Assembly: GCA_012934845.2 (NCBI GenBank)
Contig: WNNJ02002415.1
Location: 50,688-114,687 of the forward strand
Direction of reading: 5' to 3'
Source: Pomphorhynchus laevis
Lineage: Eukaryota; Acanthocephala; Palaeacanthocephala; Echinorhynchida; Pomphorhynchidae
DNA: 64,000 nt
The notes under the pieces were generated by a model that saw nothing but the letters and a program-made list of their open reading frames with translations, searched no databases and had not been told where the DNA came from. A program made the position numbers and the translations under genes. Of the stretch, positions 50,818 to 61,371 are shown one piece after another. Position 1 is the first letter of the stretch. The number at the start of each line of letters is the position of its first letter.

Positions 50818-51155
50818 AATAAGGATTTGAGGTCATCAGGAGAAACTTTGATTATAAAGTATCTTATTCTAATACGAAGTATATTATTTATTATCCATAA
50901 AAAAATTTTCGCTCATTATTTTAAATTTATTTTTAATATTATTGTGTTAATTTATACATTTTACTATTTTCTGTTCGATGATATTTTTGTAGTAACCTAG
51001 TTTAAAATATGCATTTATTAAATTATTTAAATGATTTTGAAGAAAACCAATATCGTTACAAATTGTTGCAATTCTTAAAACTTCATTATTTAATGTATTA
51101 TATCTAATGTTATATGGTATCCACAAATGCAAAAATATGTTTCTTGTAAACTACT
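50818..51155 (-). mobile_element. Diverged Naiad RT end, minus strand
   Basis: Frame 50947-51132 reads IPYNIRYNTLNNEVLRIATI and LQNHLNNLINAYFKLGYYKN. It includes remnants of the 3' UTR (GGTCATCAGGAG). Scattered similar debris (CGTATTTCCTCTGATGAAAT) continues to about 51.27 kb, followed by a TTTA microsatellite (51275-51340). Confidence 0.7.
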
Positions 51156-51344
51156 AATTACTATTCTTTGTAAGAACTGCTATTTTATTAGTTTACGACC
51201 ATTCTTCCTCGACCCGACATCACATCATGATCAAATAGTTGCTCATGACGTATTTCCTCTGATGAAATTTAATTATCTAGTATTTATTCATTTATTTTAA
51301 TTTATTTTATTCATTTATTTATTTTATTTATTTTATTTTATTGA

Positions 51345-51665
51345 TGTTTAAAGATCGTAAAGTCAAGCAAATTTAAACTATCACCTACCTCGAATGTAAA
51401 TTTAAGAGGTCCCTCTCTGTTTATTAGTTCCTAAAAAGAGAGTAAACTCTCTATATTTCCGGGCCATAGAAAAAAATATATCATCAATATACCTAACATA
51501 GCATATTGATGTTTTCGATGTCTTAGCAATCCACATTGATTCAAGAGCGTTCATGTAAATATTTGCAAGAACAGGCGCCATGAGGGTACCCATCTCCGTA
51601 CCGTAGGTTTGCTGATACATCTCACTGTTAAACTTTAATATATTATTTTCTAATAATTCATTCGC
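51345..51665 (-). pseudogene. PLE (lineage P) RT fragment, minus strand
   Basis: Reads YQQTYGTEMGTLMAPVLANI (motif B) and SICYVRYIDDIFF (motif C), and ends in text like the fragment at 53.7-54.1 kb on the other strand. It is followed head-to-head by a plus-strand nuclease fragment of the same lineage. Confidence 0.75.
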
Positions 51666-52095
51666 GCGCCGAATGAATGGATGCCAGTGACGGGACAGTG
51701 ACTCACATCTTAGAGCATGGCACCCTTAACTGCTTGAAATACATTGTCGTTAGAGGAAATATTGCAGATACACACGAACGTGAACGATTAGAGAGGAGAT
51801 TGATCTGCTTTTTATTTTCAGAAAATCCCAATAGAGCGAATGATAATTATTTCTTTCGATTGAATGACATAACATAATTTAAACTTGTTTATAAACTACA
51901 GCAGTTATTGCAATTTTGTTTTTTTTTGACTATTCTAGATTTTGAAAAAAGCCTACTGAAAAGGCGAAACGTTAAAATAAATTGCCATTGTCTTTTGCTT
52001 CGTAACAATCAACAAAACATTAATTATATATCCGCATTTCAGTTCGGAATCTGAAGCAACGGTATAAAAACAATTTTAAGATATGTATATCCGCA
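51666..52095 (+). pseudogene. PLE lineage P, GIY-YIG end and 3' UTR
   Basis: Frame 51677-51877 (HGTLNCLKYIVVRGNIADTH, ERERLERRLICFLFSENPN) is nearly identical to the C-terminus at 58.8-59.0 kb, but the GIY-YIG core itself is missing. The 3' UTR ends in a short GCCT/AGGC stem followed by CGAAACGTTAAAATAAATTG, a hammerhead-derived PLE end motif. Confidence 0.7.
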
Positions 52096-52440
52096 TTTCG
52101 TGTGAAATTCCGTTAGACATGCAAAAATCCAGAGCACTAGCACATTTGCAATTCCTGAGATGCTGTAAAGAGCGTAAAGTCATTCCTAAGTAGTTAAAAA
52201 TTAAAAAGCCTTTATGTGTCAATACAACATTAGTCGATCTAAGCTACGCTGATAACTTTAACACTCAATGGAGAAAATGTCAAAATGATTGCAGTCGTAC
52301 TATAGTGAGGCTATTATTGAGATTCTATACACACTTCTACAACGCACGTACATGTATTAAGGACGAACGTTACTACAACGAGGCAATTACAACTAATGAT
52401 AAACAAGCTTTACCGACTCCATGTAAACATATCCCCTATT
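52096..52440 (+). pseudogene. PLE lineage P, N-terminal region
   Basis: Reads ALAHLQFLRCCKERKVIPK, stop, then LKIKKPLCVNTTLVDLSYAD and RTIVRLLLRFYTHFYNART. This matches the PLE N-terminal pattern (FL..C....ViPkGl..k.p). It leads into the palindrome at 52.64 kb and then the RT at 53.2 kb. Confidence 0.6.
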
Positions 52441-52640
52441 GAACTTAGAGCAGTAACATTTCGTCCAAACAGATGTTTTAGAAAACCAAAGCGAGTTCGA
52501 AGAATACCATTTACGACAGTATCAAAGAAGGTATGTCCCATGTCATCAGCATTGCTTGAGGTCAGTAATAGTGAAGGGCCCGATCTATGAAATGAACATA
52601 CTCTGTCATCATTGAATTCTAAGACAACCACAAGAATATG

Positions 52641-52880
52641 TAAATTAGAAGAAAGATGGCAAAAACCAACGCAAAATTTATTAAATTGAATATTTCGATG
52701 CCTAGCTGGCATCATCTTCAGCAATTGTAAGATGTTGTAATCAAGAAAAATTTTTTTACTTGAGTAAAAATTTTCTTGATTACAACATCTTACAATTGCT
52801 GAAGATGATGCCAGCTAGGCATCGAAATATTCAATTTAATAAATTTTGCGTTGGTTTTTGCCATCTTTCTTCTAATTTAA
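52641..52880. repeat. Palindrome with hammerhead-like PLE ends
   Basis: Arms of about 115 bp meet near 52.757 kb. Each arm carries a CTGAAGATGATGCC, AGCTA, GGCATCGAAAT block (stem II GATGCC/GGCATC). Frames on both strands here (52410-52724 minus, 52760-52948 plus) are mirror copies of repeat sequence and not genes. Confidence 0.8.
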
Positions 52881-52904
52881 ATGCTATTACACCGTCGCAA
52901 TCCT

Positions 52905-54121
52905 CATTCAAATTCAATTTACAAGAATATGTAGAACTACGCAAATAGAACATTCAACAGATGTTGAATGTTGAAGTGGAATTTCCTTTTCTTCTAATGA
53001 AGAAAAGGAAATATTATCATTTAGATTAAATTTCGCGTTAACATCAGATGGAGTATATAGGTATGAAATTGGAAGAGGAATAGTTAGGGTAATACCGAGA
53101 ATATTTAACGACATTAAGGAATTATATGACAAAATTATTCGCATAAATACGACGGGTCATAGTTTATTTGAAAAGTACATTCAGATTTATTCCATATATA
53201 CTATAAGTAATCTATCTCGTACATTAAGGGATGCACGTGTGAAGCTAATGAAACGATCCGATATTGTTATCAAAAAGGCAGACAAGCGCCCACGGGCAGT
53301 TGTCTGAAGTATTATTGATTATGTAAATGAGGCACATCATCAACTAGTAGAACAACTTACAAAGTTGTAGACCAAGATTTTCTTAAAGTTGTGTCATCAA
53401 TTGTCGATGATAATCTATACACTGCTGTATCCAAGGGTGTATTGTCAGTTGTAGAAGCAGATAGCTTACGACCACAATCCTCAGAATTCGGAACGTTTTT
53501 CATGCTACCGAAAGTTCACAAGGTTTAACGTCCTTACGTGGGTAGAGAAATAATTAGCTGTGGACGTACAACAACCGAGCATTTGTCCCGTTATATACAC
53601 AAGGTTCTAAAACCATTTTTACGAGATATTTTCATGCTTATATTGAAAACAGTACAGAGCTAGTTTCTCGCATAGAAACAGAAGGTCGAAGTTGGCCACG
53701 GGAAGGGATCTTTGTAACGGCTGATGTGCAAAGTCTATATACAAACATTCCTAAGGAGGAAGCTCTAACGGCAATTAAACACACATTAGAAAAACGCAGC
53801 ATAAATAAACTAAAACAGTCATTTATTGTTGACTCTGTAAGGGTGATATTAGAAAATAATATATTGAAGTTTAACAGTGAGAGGTATCAGCAAATCTACG
53901 GTACGGCAATGGGCACCCTCATGGCGCCTGTTCTTGCAAATATTTACATGAACGCTCTTGAATCAATTTGGATTGCTAAGACATCGATAACATCAATATG
54001 CTATGTTAGATATATTAATGATATATTTTTTCTATGGCCCAAAAATATAGAGAATCTACTTGCTTTTCAGGAACTAACAAACAGAGAGGAACCACTTAAA
54101 TTGACATTCGAGGTAGGTGAC
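52905..54121 (+). pseudogene. PLE lineage P reverse transcriptase, part 1
   Basis: Frames contain IVIKKADKRPRAVV (block 1, about 53.27 kb), FGTFFMLPKVHK and RTTTEHLSRYIHKVLKPFL (block 2a), VTADVQSLYTNIPKEEAL (motif A), GTAMGTLMAPVLANIYMNAL (motif B) and CYVRYINDIFFLW (motif C). The catalytic YIDD reads YIND in this copy. Several frame changes occur before 53.7 kb. At 54.12 kb the RT is split by an LTR element and continues at 58.065 kb. Confidence 0.8.
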
Positions 54122-54220
54122 TGTGGTATCACATTTAATTACTTTATAATTTTATATTTAACTTTACCTACTATTTGTAGATTCGTGAATAAAAGCCATT
54201 TATTCTCTCTGGTTATCACA
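54122..54220 (+). repeat. 5' LTR of the gypsy-type element
   Basis: 99 bp, starting TGTGGTATCACATTTAATTA and ending GGTTATCACA; matches 57966-58064 closely. Unusually short for an LTR. Confidence 0.85.
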
Positions 54221-54356
54221 ATTTTATTCACGAATTGTCTTGATGGATACTCTGTTCAAGCCGGATACACTCAAACTAACGACAGACTGTCCTGAAGCAG
54301 AACGCGAATGGCGTCACTGACGATATCGCTTCGAAACATTTATCAAACGCATCAAA

Positions 54357-55090
54357 ATGGATTCACAAGATGACAAACTTGATCTTCTGAAAATCTCAAT
54401 TTCCGCTCAATTATTCGACAAGATTGACGAGTGCCTGGATTATGATTCAGCAATGGATGTCCTCGACAAAGCATTCATAAAATCTACAAATTCGGTTTAC
54501 AAACGACATCTACTGTGTTCTGCACGACAAACTCTCGATGAATCGATATCTAACTATGTGGATCGTCTTGAAACACTTGCGCGACAATGCACCTTCAAAG
54601 ATGTGAAAGCTAAGGAGCTGCGCGATATTCTTATTTGCGATTCATTTATTACGGGTTTACAATCGAACGAGATTCGTCAACGCATACTCGAGACTAATGA
54701 CATCGACAAAGAGAAAGCTTATCAAGTCGCTCGAACGATTGAAGCAGCTCAAACTCAATCAAACGAATATGGACACACATCCGAATTCACAGTAAATGCC
54801 TTAAGGGAAACCAAAGGTTCAAAAGGAAATACTGATATTTCTGAAAGTGAAGAATCTATTGCCGTAGCTCAAAAGATCAACAAGAAAAGGTGCTACTTTT
54901 GTGGTGGAGTTATGCATACACGAAATCGTTGTCCAGCCCGGGATGCTGAATGTTCATTCTGCTTAAAACGTGGACACTACGAAAAAGTTTGTCGAACTAA
55001 GTTGCTTCGATCTCGACGAAAATACAATCGTAGTACTCGACCATACGCGTCCGACTGTGAATCACTTAATATCATACCCTGTCAAAATGC
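54357..55090 (+). mobile_element. gag part of the gypsy-type element
   Basis: A capsid-type helical region (LDESISNYVDRLETLARQC, LRDILICDSFITGLQS), then two CCHC zinc knuckles (CYFCGGVMHTRNRC; CSFCLKRGHYEKVC) near 54.89-55.0 kb, as in Ty3/gypsy Gag. Boundaries are approximate and placed by domain. Confidence 0.8.
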
Positions 55091-57964
55091 AAATTGTGAT
55101 GCATCAAAACTTGACGACATGACGGTACAAGTTCGCGTTGGAACACAACATCTGGATGCTCTTATCGATACAGGGAGCTCTTCCAACTTTGTCGATTCAT
55201 CAGTTATTCGAAAACTAGGTATTCCTACAGAATCTTGTTGTGTTAGGATTTCCATGGCTAATTCATCATTTACATCCGTATGCAATGAACGATGCGTATT
55301 ACCGATATCTTACTGTGACCGAAACTATACTGACATTCAATGCTTCGTCATGCCTCATCTTTGTCGTGATCTCATACTTGGTCATCCATTCCTGCGCTTG
55401 CATTCAAGTGTTTCCATTCGACTTCGAGGAAATGCTAAGCAAGAAACATTAACCATTGGGCAACTATCGAGCATGGAAATCGATATACCGTCGTTATTTT
55501 CAGACGATTTTAAAAACTGGAAACCTGCAGCAATTCCGTCCCGGCGCCGTAATATCGAAGATCGCCGCTTTATTGCTTCGGAAGTAAAACGGATGCTGTC
55601 CAGAGGCATCATCGAGCGCAGTCGCTCACCGTGGCGTGCGCAAGTTCTTATTGTAAACAGAGAAGGACGTCGTCGTCTAGTAGTAGATTACTCGCAGACC
55701 GTAAATAGATTCACGGTCCTCGACGCTTATCCCATGCCCCGAATTGACGACCTGATCGATACCATATCGTCCAATAACGTGTTTAGCACCCTCGATTTAA
55801 AAAGTGCTTACCATCAAGTTCCTTTGCAAGCAAACGAAAAATTCTTGACTGCATTCGAGGCAGATGGTCAACTCTATCAATTTCAGCGTATGCCTTTTGG
55901 ACTCACGAATGCTGTAGCCGCCTTCCAGCGAATAATCAACGAGATAATAGAGAAAGAAAACTTAACCGGCACCTATTCATACCTCGACGATATCATTGTG
56001 TGCGGCAAAACACAGCAAGAACATGATACAAATCTGGCCAAGTTTCGTGAGGTTGCTTCTAGGTACCGAATAACACTAAGTAATCGAAATGTATGATTAA
56101 TAAAACGATGATCAATATTCTGGGATATCAAGTTGGTAGTGGTATTAAACGGCCTGATCCTAATCGTGTCTCACCTTTGCGAGAACTGCAGGTACCTCAA
56201 AATAAACGTCAACTGCGAAGAATTGTCGGCCTTTTCTCACATTATTCCAAATGGATTCAAAATTTTTCGTCGCAGATTCGTCCGTTAGCTGAAACCACGA
56301 TATTTCCTATTACACCTGCAGCAAAGCGCTCATTTGAGATAATTCGTGATCTTATTATTTCAGCTACTCTAACACCCATTGATTTCAATAAGACATTTAC
56401 AGTAGAGACTGACGCATCCCTTTATGCTATCGGTGCTGTATTAACGCAGGATAACAAACCCGTCGCATTTTATTCGCATACACTTAGTAAGAGTGTCGTT
56501 GGACATTCCGCTATTGAGAAAGAGGCCCTTGCCATCGTTGAAGCATTACTATACTGGAGGCACTATTTGTCTGGACGAACTTTCAATGTTCTAACGGATC
56601 AAAGGTCAGTTTCATTCATATTTAACAGGAATCATAAGAGTAAAATTAAAAATGAAAAAGTGCAAAGATGGCGTCTCGATCTATCTGAGTTCAAATATTG
56701 TATACTTTACCGGCCTGGAAAGTTGAATTATGCGGCCGACTCAATGCCTAGAGATATTTGTGCTTCAAGTTGCGGTTACTTTAACAAACAGAAAGATCTC
56801 AAGCTTCTTTATGAACTTCACGCTACGCTTTGCCACCCAGGAGTCAATCGTTTGTATCACTTCGTTCAATCGAATCAACTTCCATATAGCACTGAAGACG
56901 TTCGTTATGTTGTATCTCATTGCGTTACCTGTTCGTTATTGAAACCAAACTTCTTCAAGCCTCCAAAAACTGCCCTCATCAGAGCGACACGACCTTTCGA
57001 AAGAATTTCACTTGACTTCAAAGGTCCTTTGCCCAGTTCATCAGGCAAGAAATATTTGCTTACAGCCGTCGATGAATATTCTCGTTATCCCTTTGGATTT
57101 GCATGCCGTGATATGTCCGCTCAAACAGTGATAAATTGCCTGCGTGGTATAGTGACAATATTTGGTCCACCTGAACTTGTACATTCCGATCGCGGGTCAT
57201 CCTTCATGTCGAAAGAATTCTCTGATTATCTGGAGAGTATTGGCACGGTAGCAAGTCACTCTTCTCCGTACAATCCGTTAGGCAACGGACAGATCGAACG
57301 CTATAACGGTATATTATGGAGCGCTGTACTTTTGCGGCTTAGAGACTACAATCGTCAGGTTGCTGCTTGGGAAACGGTCCTCGCTGAAAGCCTTCAATCT
57401 ATTCGAGGACTATTATGCACCTCAACTGGCTCGACACCTCATGATCGAATCTTCAACTTCTCTAGACGCCCATTAATTAAATTCAATTTACCAGAATGGC
57501 TCCGTCGTCCCGGATCTGTATTCGTGCGAAACTTCTACAAACACGACAAATACGACGATAAAGTGATCAAAGCTAAACTGATAAACGCGAATCCAAACAC
57601 GGCTCATATCGAACTTCCATCTGGGAAAGAAGCAAATATTTCAACTCGACACCTATCTCGTTATCCTTCAGAAACCTCCATTTACAAGGATCCGGACAGT
57701 TCGGATATTCGTAGTTCGGGATTGTCAAGGGACGGGGATGACGACTGTCAAGATAGCTTCGATAGGAACCAGCCAGACTATGAAGATGAAAACAATAACG
57801 GAAAGCAATATGATGCCACTGACAATATCGATATGAACTTGAGTTCAAAGAGGACATCAATTCCTGAGGCAAACCATCATCCCGTGACAACTAGAGAATT
57901 CTACCGACGAAGTACAAGAAGTCGAAGAAGTCCTGCATACTTCCAAAACTATCACATGGGATGA
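55091..57964 (+). mobile_element. pol part of the gypsy-type element
   Basis: Domains in order, with rough positions: aspartic protease (ALIDTGSSSNFVD, 55.17 kb), RT (GIIERSRSPW; FSTLDLKSAYHQVPL; FQRMPFGLTNA; YLDDIIVCG; 55.6-56.0 kb) and RNase H (VETDASLYAIGAVLTQ, 56.4 kb; VLTDQRSVSFIF). The integrase zinc-binding region (HATLCHPG, CVTCSLL, 56.8-56.95 kb) and integrase core (ISLDFKGPL, VHSDRGSSFMS, GNGQIERYNG, 57.0-57.3 kb) follow, then a charged tail. Treated as a fossil; single lesions are not listed. Confidence 0.85.
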
Positions 57965-57965
57965 A

Positions 57966-58064
57966 TGTGGTATCACATTTAATTAATTTATCATTTTATA
58001 TTTAACTTTACCTACTATTTGTAGATTCGTGAATAAAAGCAATTTATTCTCTCTGGTTATCACA
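57966..58064 (+). repeat. 3' LTR of the gypsy-type element
   Basis: 99 bp, matching the 5' LTR at all but about three positions, followed by the target duplication GTGAC. Confidence 0.85.
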
Positions 58065-58998
58065 GTGACGGTATAAATTTTGACCTTACGATCTTTAAAC
58101 GTAAAGATAGCTTCAAAACAACTATTACAGAAAATCAGAGTCCCAACCCTTGCACTTCATGCAAGTAGCGCGCACCCTCAAAGTTTGAAACGTAATTTTG
58201 TATATAATGAAGCCCTTCGGATAAAGCGAGCATGCACCTATCCATCTGATTTTGAAAAACATATTTAAATAATGCTTAAGGAATTTGAACATCGAGGATA
58301 TAAGAGAAGGTTTATCGAAACTCAGATTAATAGGGTACGACGTCTAAACAGGCAATATATTCGAAATACTAACTCAAAGAAAATACAGGACCGTGTCAAA
58401 ATGATCGTACCTTAGCACTCATGTTGAAACCATACGATTTTCACTCAATTTGGAATTAAAAGGAATAATACCAAAAGATAATAGGCCATTAGTGATTTTA
58501 ACACGTTTTAAACGGGTATCGAATATACTGAGTAGGTCATTCATATTTAACAGATAGGAATAAAATTCACTTAATAGCAAATGTAGCGACAAGCAATGTG
58601 CCACATTTAAGATAATGATGACCTTTAAAAGAATAGTTAGTCTAAAATATAATTAGTCATCTAGTGTTATCGGGTAGGTTAATTATAATACACGAGGCGT
58701 AGTTTATGTTGGCTCGTGTGAGGATACAGGGATACAATATGTTGGTCAAACATCACCAACATTAGCGCTACGAATGAATGCACGATGTCATTATAGATCA
58801 GGCAATGCTGGTGACGCGGTAGTTCACTCATTAAAGCATGGTACCCTTAACTGCTTGAAATACATTGTCGTTAGAGGAAATATTGCAGATACACACGAAC
58901 GTGAACGATTAGAGAGGAGATTGATCTGCTTTTTATTTTCAGAAAATCCCAATAGAGCGAAATATAATTATTTCTTTCGATTGAATGACATAACATAA
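58065..58998 (+). pseudogene. PLE lineage P, RT end and C-terminal GIY-YIG (part 2)
   Basis: Resumes the RT after the LTR element: GINFDLTIFKRKDSF (RT7 block), SAHPQSLKRNFVYNEALRIK, EFEHRGYKRRFIETQINRVR. After stops it reaches the GIY-YIG domain near 58.70-58.78 kb (GVVYVGSCEDTGIQYVGQTS) and the conserved end (58774-58998, LERRLICFLFSENPN). The nuclease is C-terminal, as in canonical EN+ PLEs and opposite to Naiads. Confidence 0.8.
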
Positions 58999-59215
58999 TT
59001 TAAACTTGTTTATAAACTACAGCAGTTATTGCAATTTTTTTTTTGACTATTCTAAATTTTGAAAAAAGCCTACTGAAAAGGCGAAACGTTAAAATAAATT
59101 GCCATTGTCTTTTGCTTCGTAACAATCAACAAAACATTAATTATATATCCGCATTTCAGTTCGGAATCTGAAGCAACGGTATAAAAACAATTTTGAGAAT
59201 ATATATAATTATTTG
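58999..59215 (+). other. PLE lineage P 3' UTR
   Basis: Nearly identical to 51880-52075, including the AAAAGCC, TACTGAAA, AGGCGAAACGTT block, a degenerate hammerhead-type stem II plus GAAAC motif at the PLE end. Confidence 0.65.
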
Positions 59216-59239
59216 AAATTTGATTCTTACACTATCAAA

Positions 59240-59520
59240 GACAAAATATCTTTATTTTATACCTTTCGGCGATCTGCCTTTTTCAATATAAAATAACGAG
59301 ACATACCAAACAAATTACACAGTAAATATAAAAATTTTGCAAATATTCTAATATATTTATTTATGGTGGTTGTTCCTTATACCAACGTAATTTCATTGCG
59401 TGTTCGGTATTTATTCCATTACCACTATCGTTCATTAATCGAGAAATTAGTTTCTGCTCCGCCAATTTTCGTGGTTTCTCTTCAATTATATTTTGCTGAA
59501 CTACTTTGTATTAAATGCAT
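59240..59520 (-). pseudogene. PLE nuclease C-terminus, minus strand
   Basis: Minus-strand text matches the end of the copy at 59.8-60.1 kb (QKLISRLMNDSGNG, INTEHAMKLRWYKEQPP). It forms the left arm of an inverted pair with 59.95-60.13 kb. Confidence 0.65.
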
Positions 59521-59579
59521 GACTGCAATTAATGATAAATTCAAAAATATAAATTAACAAATCATAGTTCGACTTAAAT

Positions 59580-60132
59580 AATCATACAATCTGAAACGTG
59601 ATTTAGTAACATCATCTCTAAGTCAGAATAAAAACAAAGATATGCATGAAATGAAAGCCATGTTTAAATGTGAACGTCCTCGAGCAAAATGCTGTAAAAA
59701 TGTATATGAAGTCAATAAATATTAAAGCAGCAATACAGTATTATCATACAAAATAAAGGAGCAATAAGTTGTGCATCACAGGGAATAGTATATGAAGCAA
59801 GATTTTCTATTCGTCAAGCACAGCATATAGGTGAGAGTGGTCTTTCATTAAACATAAGACTAAATGATAGACGTAGTGACCTAAACAAACGACTACAAGA
59901 TAGAGATGCGATCGTCAATCATTGCTAAAATACGCAAAATACAACGAGCGATGTGTTTAGATACAAAGTAGTTCAGCAAAATATATTTGAAGGCAATCTA
60001 CGAAAGTTGGCGGAGCTGAAACTAATTTCTCGATTAATGACCGACAGAGGTAAAGGAACAAATACCGAACACGCAATGAAATTACGTTGGTATAAGGAAC
60101 AACCACCATAAATAAATATATTAGAATATTTG
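59580..60132 (+). pseudogene. PLE with C-terminal GIY-YIG (lineage as at 6 kb)
   Basis: Cys-rich linker (FKCERPRAKCCKNVYEVNKY), then the nuclease (GIVYEARFSIRQAQHIGESG, RLNDRRSDLNKRLQDRDAIV), and after a stop the end (KLAELKLISRLMTDRGKGTN, then MKLRWYKEQPP). It matches the minus-strand PLE at 6.0-6.5 kb (RSDLNKGLTDRDAIVHH). YIG reads HIG here and YVG there. Confidence 0.75.
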
Positions 60133-60340
60133 CAAATCAAATCAGCTAACTGAGTCTACGTATTTAATATAATTATAAAATAAACAAAACATAATAATGC
60201 TAAATCAAAATTTAATAATTTAATAATAAAATTAATAATTGTTTTTAGATTTTCTATAATTTAAATCAAGTTAAAATAAAAAAATTGAAATTTTAAAATA
60301 AACGTCATTTTTATGAATTGACTAATAAATAACCGACGCT
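60133..60340 (-). mobile_element. Naiad terminus, minus orientation
   Basis: Starts AAATCAGCTAACTGAGTCTA and runs through the AT-rich 3' UTR to the ATAACCGACG block. Confidence 0.75.
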
Positions 60341-60567
60341 ATATTTATGTTATCTATACATTTATTAATGAAGTTTATGGTTAATGTATATTTTCTATTG
60401 TTATTATTAACATTTATTGTACGATTATAGTATTTTGTATTACAATAACTGTCTATTATACAACTTAGCCTATCATAGTCGTTAATTAATTTTTGATTTA
60501 TTGAAAAACTTTAGAAAAACTTTTTATATTTACATAAAGATCTTTCAGATTATTATCTCTTAAAAGT
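60341..60567 (-). pseudogene. Naiad nuclease-linker fragment, minus strand
   Basis: Minus-strand text equals the linker after the GIY-YIG domain (INFINKCIDNINIA; SCIIDSYCNTKYYNRTI). Fused directly to a Naiad terminus on its left. Confidence 0.7.
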
Positions 60568-60568
60568 T

Positions 60569-60833
60569 TTGGTCCTAAAAATAATACATCATGTAGGAAT
60601 ACCTTTTGCTAGTAACAAGTTGAATTCAGTATTTTCAAAGTTTATTAATAATAACATAAAAATAGTTGTATTAACAAAGTGCACATTTTTAACAGAAAAT
60701 TACCTAAACTCCAACATTTTTAAGCGTAAACCAGAATTTAACAAAGATGCCATTGTTTATAAAATACCTTGTAAAGAATGTGATCAGGTATATGTTGGTC
60801 AAACGGGTCAAGGTTTGGTTAAGCGTATTAATC
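60569..60833 (+). pseudogene. PLE C-terminal region with GIY-YIG start (third EN+ lineage)
   Basis: Frame 60569-60844 reads GIPFASNKLNSVFSKFINNN, TKCTFLTENYLNSNIFKRK and AIVYKIPCKECDQVYVGQTG. This is the linker and GIY-YIG start of an EN+ PLE. It is cut by a Naiad terminus at 60.835 kb; the last few residues (NQIS) come from that terminus. Confidence 0.75.
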
Positions 60834-60834
60834 A

Positions 60835-60945
60835 AATCAGCTAACTAAGTCTACGTATTTAATATAATTATAAAACTAAACAAAACATAATAATGCTAAA
60901 TCAAAATTTAATAATTAAATAATAAAATAAATAATTGAATTTGAA
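60835..60945 (-). mobile_element. Naiad terminus, minus orientation
   Basis: Short copy beginning AATCAGCTAACTAAGTCTAC, with the AT-rich terminal sequence. Confidence 0.7.
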
Positions 60946-60974
60946 TGAGGAATGGACTGGTGTTATAACATTTA

Positions 60975-61215
60975 AATTTAAGAAATCTGGCAAAAACCAT
61001 CGCAAAATTTATTTAAACGAATATTTAGATGCCTGGCTGGCATCATCTTCAGCAAATTGTAATTTGCTTGAACACTTATAAATTTTCTAAAAAAAATTTA
61101 GAAAATTTATGTGTTCAAGCAAATTACAATAGCTAAAGATGACAATTACAATAGCTAATTTATTCGGGAGAATAAATTTTGCGATGGTTTCTGAGAGCTT
61201 TCTTCAAATTTAAAT
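60975..61215. repeat. Palindrome with hammerhead-like PLE end (second)
   Basis: Mirror arms meet near 61.09 kb. The left arm holds the reverse complement of CTGAAGATGATGCC, AGCCA, GGCATC; the right arm is partly degraded (GCTAAAGATGAC). It is related to the palindrome at 52.64-52.88 kb. Confidence 0.65.
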
Positions 61216-61371
61216 AAATAATTGTTATAATATTTTTTATAATTTTATTCAAGTTAAAATCAAATGCTTATATTTTATTTTAAACATGTTCTTACAAAGC
61301 ATCTAGATGCTAGATGTAGTTCTCTAGATGATTTTCTTACAAACGCATCTAGAGAACTACAGTCTTGACTA

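Larger units (their letters stand above)
54122..58064 (+). mobile_element. Small Ty3/gypsy-type LTR element (fossil), near whole
   Basis: A 3.9-kb element with short LTRs that begin TGTGG and end CACA. It is flanked by the 5-bp duplication GTGAC (54117-54121 and 58065-58069) and inserted into a PLE RT. The LTRs differ at about three of 99 positions, so the insertion is not brand new but fairly young. The parts are in Ty3/gypsy order: gag, protease, RT, RNase H, integrase. It looks almost whole, with perhaps two or three breaks. No envelope-like part was seen. Confidence 0.85.

Noticed and set aside
52410-52948. Frames 52410-52724 (minus) and 52760-52948 (plus) as genes
   Set aside because: They are mirror translations of the same palindrome and carry only repeat-derived text.
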